The position numbers were made by a program, and so were the translations under genes. 64,000 nucleotides of DNA from Anaeramoeba flamelloides (taxonomy: Eukaryota; Metamonada; Anaeramoebidae), in contig JANTQA010000015.1 in NCBI GenBank assembly GCA_027625915.1, positions 3,100,001 through 3,164,000 of the forward strand, written 5' to 3'. The notes under the pieces are model-generated. The model saw only the letters and a list, made by a program, of their open reading frames with translations. It made no database searches and had not been told where the DNA came from. Shown here piece by piece: positions 58,340 through 64,000 of the stretch; the first letter of the stretch is position 1; each line of letters opens with the position of its first letter.

Positions 58340-58655
58340 AAATTATGATGGTGATCCAAAAAAAAAATCGAAATAAAAGGAAACAATCACCAACTCACTC
58401 AAGATTAGGAGTTCAAAAATAAATATTTTGAAAGAATTTTTTACTTTTTTTCTATTGTTTTTTACTCCTCTTTGATTTCTTCTTTTCTTTCATTTTTTCT
58501 GATCTTTGTTTAGTAATATTTTTTTGTTATTTTAATTTTTTAAAGAAAGGGTATCCTATGGTTTTATCATCTTGGGTAAATTATAGCTAAGATCAAAAAC
58601 TTTAGTTACAATTTTAGAGTTTCAGAAAGTTCAGAAGGGTTCCTTATAATGTAGT
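58340..58655 (-). repeat. Module X (reversed) next to array V
   Basis: GATGGTGATCC and GGAAACAATCACCAACTCAC are complements of module X landmarks at 28,105-28,160. ATTATAGCTAAGATC before the array matches 18,790. Spacing to the array is like that at arrays II and IV. Confidence 0.6.
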
Positions 58656-59290
58656 AAAGTTCCTAAATTTTCTTGGGGTATTCTATTTTATTTATTAAGT
58701 TTCCTAGGTTTTTTTAAGGTTTTCTATTTTATTTGTGAATTTTTCGAGATTTTTTTTACTTTAGAAATAAACAGAAAATTTTTATAAATTTTTGGTTTAT
58801 TTCAAAAAGTAAAAAAAACCGAACGAAAATCAATAGATTTTCGAAATAAATACATTCAGTTCCACTTTTAAGACACGAACTTTCAACCAAATTTAAAGCA
58901 CATTAAAAATCTCAAATTAAGGCACAAAATTCAGATCCTAGGAAAATAATTTGCAAAAAAAAAAAAAAATCCAAATTTTGTGCTTTAATTTGGGATTTTT
59001 AGTGTGCTTTAAATTTCGTTGAAATTTTGTTCCTAAAATTCGAAAATGACGGTATAAAACTTAAAAAAAACTAGTGAAAATCTATTAATTTGCCAAATGA
59101 GCATAAAACTCAAGAAAACCTAACCATTCTTTTCCAGGATATAAAAGAATAGATTTAAAAATGCTTTTACTAAATTCTTTTCAATTTTGGAAAAATGAAC
59201 GTTAAGATCTTATATTTTTTTTAATTTGAGAAATATACGAAAATATTATTTAATTTTTAGTTTATTTCTCAAATCGAAAAAAAACATAAT
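58656..59290. repeat. Hairpin array V, interrupted by an M2 MITE
   Basis: C-type arm (GAGGTTTTCTATTTTATTTG-like at about 58,715), B hairpin (58,745-58,825), A hairpin (59,129-59,195), and a final B-like foldback (59,205-59,285). An M2 element (58,857-59,052) is inserted between the B and A units. Confidence 0.8.
58857..59052. mobile_element. MITE family M2, copy 3 (nested)
   Basis: CAGTTCCACTTTTAAGACAC at the left; the arms pair again as AAATCTCAAATTAAGGCACA versus TGTGCTTTAATTTGGGATTT. Inserted within hairpin array V, so it is younger than that array. Confidence 0.75.
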
Positions 59291-60756
59291 AGCTAACAGT
59301 ATGTACTTTTTTTGAATCACCTAACTTCAATAATAATAAAAAATAATAATAATTTGATTTTTTTTTAATACAAATAAAAAATAAAAATACCAAAATTAAT
59401 AATTTCCAAGATGAAAAAACAAAACAAATACCTTTAAAGGTTTATTTTCAATGATTTTATACTGGTTAAAAAAATTGAACTTTTTCCATTTTATTGTATT
59501 TTTAGGCATTTAGAAAATTTAAAGATTAATTAAAAAGATTAAAACCTTAAAATTGAAAAATATATTTGATAAGTTTAGAGTATACAAATTAACAAAAACA
59601 CTTCAAATAAAGTTAGAATGGATGTACAATGTTTTTAAGCTCTTGTTAAATATTTTTTTAAATATATTTATAGATTTATTAAAGTTTTTTTGAATTGAGA
59701 ATTTTTTTTTGGTGAATTTTGGACAATAAAATAAGAGTTTAACAATTATATAGAACCAGAAAGGTATGAATTTTAAACTAATCTTATCTTATTTAAATTT
59801 AATCAAGAAATAATATCTTCCAAATGAACTTTAAAATAAAAGAAGAATACAAATTAATATCAATAAAATTCTATTTTAGACTATTTATTTCTTCTTCTTC
59901 TTTTGTTGTACTAGAATAAACAGGGGATTGTCAATATATTCTTGAACTTATTAAAATATATTAATATTTTTTTAAAAACATTTTTATAGAAATTTTTTAT
60001 CAACTATTTTTTCCAATTATGTTATCAAACATAATAGAAAAAAAGAATATTTATTACAAAGATTAAAGAAGTATGATTGAATTCTTGAAATCAAAAAAAA
60101 AGTTATAAAAGATATAACTCAAATTAATTGAAAACTTAAATATAATTCGGAATTCTGATTTCAATTTTTTCTAAATTTTTCTTTTTCTTTAAAATAAATA
60201 TTATAAAAATCAAACAAATTTTACAACAAAAAATCAATTTTTCTCAAGAATTATTTTGAAAAATATCTGATTTTCTTAAAATAAAATCTGAATTTTAGGT
60301 TTTATCAAAAATCAGAATATTAAAATTTTTTGGGGAAATTCGTTGGAAATAAAAAGTAATTTATTTCTAATAATTTTTCAAACAAAAGTATTTTCAATTC
60401 AGAATTAAAAATAAAAAATAGTAAAGAAGAAGTAATAGTATCAAAAATTGCAGATAAGATCAATCAATAAATGAATTTTTTTTGTTTTTTCTTGATCTAC
60501 TTTTGTATTGTTTTTTTGTTTAAATTTTTCTTGTTGGTTTGTAAATATATTATACTAAGATATTATTCTCCAAAATTTGGAACTCGTACTTTTTTTCGAA
60601 ATATTCATTTGTTTGGTTAAAGATATGATTTAAATTATTCTGTTTCCCATAGAAATTGAGACAACTTCAAATTGGTAAAATGTTCGCAGACCCTTAAGAT
60701 GAAAAATCTGTAGATTCTCAACCTTAAATTAATTATTTTTTTGTTTTTTTGTTCGA
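59291..60756. other. Intergenic, no gene
   Basis: AT-rich; no coding, RNA or repeat signal recognised. The right end is the presumed promoter region of the RRM gene. Confidence 0.45.
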
Positions 60757-61201
60757 ATGTCACTTCCAAAATTCAATCCTTTGAAATGTAAGATCAATAA
60801 AACTTTCTTAAACACGATTTTAATTCACATCACTTCGATCCTTTTTAAACACAATATTCAATCATTGTTTCTAAAAACAAATAATTTTTTTTTTTAATTT
60901 TATTTCTTGTAAAAAAGCAATCAACGGTTGGGTTCTTTTTTTCACAGGGCTCAACAAAGATCTTGACAACAACGATATTTATGATCTTGTTGCTGAGCAT
61001 GGAAAGATTATTTCATGTAAACGAATTCTGGATGTCAAATCAGGTAAATTCACGGGAAAAGCATTAATTACAATGGAACAAAAAGTTCAATGTAGCAGCA
61101 TAATTGAACAATTAAATAACCAAAACATTTTTGGATCTACTATTAAAGTAGGTTTTGCATTTATGGAACCACCACCAAAAGAAAATTTGTATGACTACTA
61201 A
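60757..61201 (+). CDS. Small RRM (RNA-recognition motif) protein; 5' exon uncertain
   Basis: The 3' exon (60948-61201) is certain in frame: after a TTTTTTTCACAG acceptor it reads LNKDLDNNDIYDLVAEHGKI, CKRILDVKSGKFTGKALITM, IEQLNNQNIFGSTIKVGFAF, then EPPPKENLYDY and TAA. This is the body of an RRM from the end of strand 1 to strand 4, with a degenerate RNP1 (GKFTGKALI). A proposed exon 1 (60757-60787, MSLPKFNPLK, donor GTAAG) joins in phase to give 94 aa, but the new codon is Trp where an RRM usually has Gly. An unseen upstream exon supplying strand 1 is therefore possible. Such proteins bind RNA in the nucleus; ALY/REF-type export adaptors are one resemblance, not an assignment. Confidence 0.65.
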
Positions 61202-61459
61202 GCAAGTCTACCACCTTTATTTGCAATAGAAAAATTATCAAAAAAAAATAAAAAGAAAAAGAATAAATGTTTTTCAAAAGCTCAAAAACAAAAATAAATC
61301 ATCAAAAATATTATTTGTACCATTTTAGAAAGTGGCTTCAATTCTCACGTAGTCTCTTTTGTTTGTTCTGGTTTTGTTTTATGTGTCGATCGGTCAATTT
61401 CTAATAAATAAATTTTCTTGGAAAAAATAAATTTTATTTCAAAGCCCAATAAGGAAGCT

Positions 61460-61610
61460 TCATTGGATCTCTCTAAAAATATCATTTCTAATTGATTTCG
61501 TGAAGATCTTTGGTTTTTTACATCAGACTAAGACACAATTAGTAAAATATTTGGGAAACTGTAATAAAAACTTTTCATTTCTTAATTGGAAAATGACCGT
61601 AAATAAATTT
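61460..61610 (+). repeat. Dispersed repeat R3, copy 3 (partial)
   Basis: ATATCATTTCTAATTGATTT, GTGAAGATCTTTGG and TTTTCATTTCTTAATTGGAA match the second half of R3 at 3455-3570. Confidence 0.55.
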
Positions 61611-61631
61611 TCGCTCGAGAATTAGTTTTTG

Positions 61632-61843
61632 TTGTTTTAAGGGTCTACTCACTACCCATGAATTTTCTTCAGGCCCAAGGGGAGGCTTACTCTCTAAAAA
61701 TGGTAATGTGGAGGTTGGCTCATTAAGATTGAAAATATTAAAAAGAAAATAATTATGCTATTTATTTTTTTTTAAGGCTCTAATCATTTACCATGGATTT
61801 GAACCATACCCAAGGAGATGACTTGGAACCAAAAAAGAATATT
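61632..61843 (+). repeat. Tandem pair of related 70-base segments
   Basis: TTTTAAGGGTCTACTCACTA...GCCCAAGGGGAGGCTTACTC and TTTTAAGGCTCTAATCATTT...TACCCAAGGAGATGACTT share order about 138 bases apart. GC content is unusually high for intergenic DNA here. Possibly remains of two exons or a host gene fragment; no protein family recognised. Confidence 0.45.
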
Positions 61844-61951
61844 GTGAAATTGCACTTTTTTTGGTTGAAAAATTCGATTAACAAAAAAAAAATCCACAGA
61901 TCTCTTTGTCAAAAAATTCAAATTAAAGTAGTGAAAAAAATACCCAACATG

Positions 61952-62402
61952 AAAAAAATCCCTGACAAGGTTTTTAATTGTGAATATTACGGAAAATTAT
62001 TGTGTAATTTCTTTTATTTAAAAATCAAATCCTTTTTTTATGAATCAAAAATTTAAAATTATCACCTCACCCACTTATTAGAATGGTGATTAATGAAATT
62101 ATATGTTGTTCAAAACAACATTCAATTAAACAAAAAACAAGAATAAAAATAATCATTTTCAAAGCTCTAAGTAAACTCTACGAAACTAGATGGTTTTTCA
62201 AAAAAAGTTCATCTACTTATGTTATCAAACAATTACTTGAGTATTCTAGAGATACCCTACTTTAATGAACTTTAGGTAGGTTTATTACATAGTTTCATAA
62301 AATATTTGGTTATTTATAAAAAAGGATTTGATTGAAAATAAAACAAATTTTAGAACAATTTTCCTAATATTCACAATTAAAAACCTTGTCAGGGATTTTT
62401 TT
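61952..62402. mobile_element. Inverted-repeat element T2, copy 2
   Basis: AAAAAAATCCCTGACAAGGT ... ACCTTGTCAGGGATTTTTT inverted ends of about 40 bases, and an interior colinear with 4107-4544 (CACTTATTAGAATG, TTCATCTACTTATG, GAGTATTCTAGAGA). Two short frames run through it (to 62,056, and 62,083-62,265), but they are not open in copy 1. Confidence 0.75.
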
Positions 62403-63095
62403 AACGTCCAGTATTTTTATCCATACTATAAAAAAAAAGTTTTCAAAGAAATCCCAATTTCCAAAAAATCAAAATTTTTACCAAAAAATTGATCTTTTCC
62501 TTTTTTATATTTCCAAAGGTTTAAATTTCTTCAATTTAAAATAAATTGTTTTCAAAAAGTACGCAATCAATTTAATTCGATTTAATCTAATTTTTTGTTA
62601 TATTTAACACTCTATATTTGACAGAGTACAGAGTTTGTTACATTCTTGAGAAAAAAATATCTCATTTAAAAATAAAAAAAAAATCTTCGAGATCTCAAAA
62701 AAGTACAAAAGAGAGACACTTTGAAACTCTAACACAGTTGTTTTCAAAATTATAAATAACAACAATTTAAATTGGAAATTGAGTGTCAATTTGGCTCTTT
62801 TTTTGAAAAAATTCCTTTTTTTTGATTGTTGATTATTTAAAATCTATTAAGCTTCACATGTTGATTTGTTTTTAATTGGTATTGGGCACTTTCTTTAAAA
62901 ATTACTAAATTTTATTTTTCGATTTCAAAAAAATATTTTTCACCTTACTAGCTCGACATTTAAAGACAAAAATTTTATTTATTAGATTTTTTAGTAAATA
63001 CTTTTCGATAATTACAGATAAGTAGGAGATTAGAAGACTCAAAATTTTAGGATCATATTGCAGTTGTTGTGAAAAGACATTGAGAAATCATTTAA
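62403..63095. other. Intergenic, no gene
   Basis: AT-rich; nothing recognised. Confidence 0.45.
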
Positions 63096-64000
63096 TAGAG
63101 GTTTTGATGATAACATATATTATCCTGATATTAACAATAAAATCGCAATAGTATTAAAAAAATCGCGATTAGTCCAACTTTATCGCGAAAAATCATAAAA
63201 TCGCAATAAACAACATTATCGCGATATTCATATTATTGCGAAAAAATGAAAAATTATTTTTTTGATATCATCTGAAAAAAAATCTCTAGACTTTTACAAA
63301 GCCTTGATACTTTTACAACACTTTCACCTTTAATAATGCCAGAAAGTGTTTGTAAGGGTTCTGAACTGTCTTCAAGTGTTTGAAAGTTTTGAAAGACAGA
63401 AAACTTTTATAAAGGGAATGAGTTTGGTTGTTGTAGAAAAAAATTTTATTCTTTTCTGTTTTTTTTTTTTGAACAAAATATAAAATCTCTAACAAATTTT
63501 ATGATCAAACGAATAATTACCCATTTCAACAATACACTTGAATATAAAATATATGTGTTTTCTTAAAATGGAGTTGTTACCTTCACCATTTGTAAATAGC
63601 CAAAAAGAATAAAGAATAATTTTCATTCTTTTTGGTGATCGATCAAACAAAAACCACTAAGCTCTAATTGTGTTTTCTGTCCAAAACAAAGATTCTCAAA
63701 GAAGAAAAAGAAGAAGAAGACAAGTATTGTATAAAAAATCTTAATAATTGGTGATCATCTGGCAAGGATGTTGTGAAATCTTTTGAAGAGTTATCCAACT
63801 CCTTTTAGCTTTCTGAGAATATTGAAAATGTTTTAACCAAAGAACACATTCTTTAAAGAACAGACAAAGGGTTGGAAGTTTTAGAAGGTCTTTTATTCAA
63901 CTCAATTTACAACACGATTAACTGAAAAAATATTTATTTCTCTTTAGTTCTTATTGTTATTGATCTTAAAGGATCGATAGGTTTGTCAACCAAATAAAAT
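63096..64000. mobile_element. ATCGCGAT transposon, copy B (runs off the window)
   Basis: TA (63096-97) then GAGGTTTTGATGATA, followed by the same subterminal ATCGCGAT cluster and an interior colinear with copy A (TTGTGTTTTCTGTCC, GGTGATCATCTGGCAAG, CTTAAAGGATCGATAGGTTT). The right end lies beyond base 64,000. Scattered substitutions separate it from copy A. Confidence 0.88.

Noticed and set aside
61780-61815. GGATTTGAACC resembling a tRNA B box
   Set aside because: No A box at the right distance and no cloverleaf could be folded by eye.

Overview
The window is nuclear DNA from an extremely AT-rich unicellular eukaryote. Genes have GT-AG introns, coding regions carry Lys/Asn/Glu/Asp homopolymers, and all confident genes use the standard code (TAA and TAG stops). 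The gene set points to an amoeboid or amoeboflagellate protist: a slime-mould cAMP-receptor-type GPCR, a giant DOCK GEF, and ADA2, NIP7 and PMT homologues. Long Lys-Glu and Asn-Glu runs recall Anaeramoeba, and the GPCR type recalls Amoebozoa, but the sequence does not settle the lineage.

Layout. From the left: a 5'-truncated LINE fragment (0.6-1.2 kb); a two-exon GPCR (2.3-6.7 kb, + strand) with a 3.4 kb intron; a three-exon protein O-mannosyltransferase (10.1-15.8 kb, - strand) with a 4.1 kb intron; NIP7 (20.2-21.0 kb, -); an OCH1-like glycosyltransferase (24.4-25.5 kb, +); ADA2 (29.6-31.4 kb, +); a three-exon PAS/coiled-coil protein (33.4-38.9 kb, -); a 2,414-residue DOCK-family GEF (45.4-52.7 kb, -); a Lys/His-rich low-complexity protein (55.3-57.1 kb, -); and a small RRM protein (60.8-61.2 kb, +). 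Introns were joined by matching splice sites and phase. The joins in the GPCR, PMT, NIP7, ADA2 and PAS genes also restore motifs or the usual protein length.

The genes do not form one pathway. GPCR, DOCK and PAS proteins suggest signalling to the actin cytoskeleton. PMT and the OCH1-like enzyme belong to secretory-pathway glycosylation. ADA2, NIP7 and RRM are nuclear housekeeping functions.

Most of the remaining sequence is a mosaic of short dispersed repeats. The most striking is a family of palindromic 'hairpin arrays' at 11.6-12.4, 18.9-19.6, 23.0-23.8, 26.7-27.9 and 58.7-59.3 kb, plus one lone unit at 8.1 kb. They are built from a few hairpin types separated by a TAGAGTGC-type linker and are joined to recurring flanking modules. 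There is also a 1.27 kb TA-flanked transposon full of ATCGCGAT motifs (one whole copy, one running off the right end), a TTATAA-rich MITE, and at least six other repeat families, some visibly nested. No rRNA, tRNA or CRISPR was seen.
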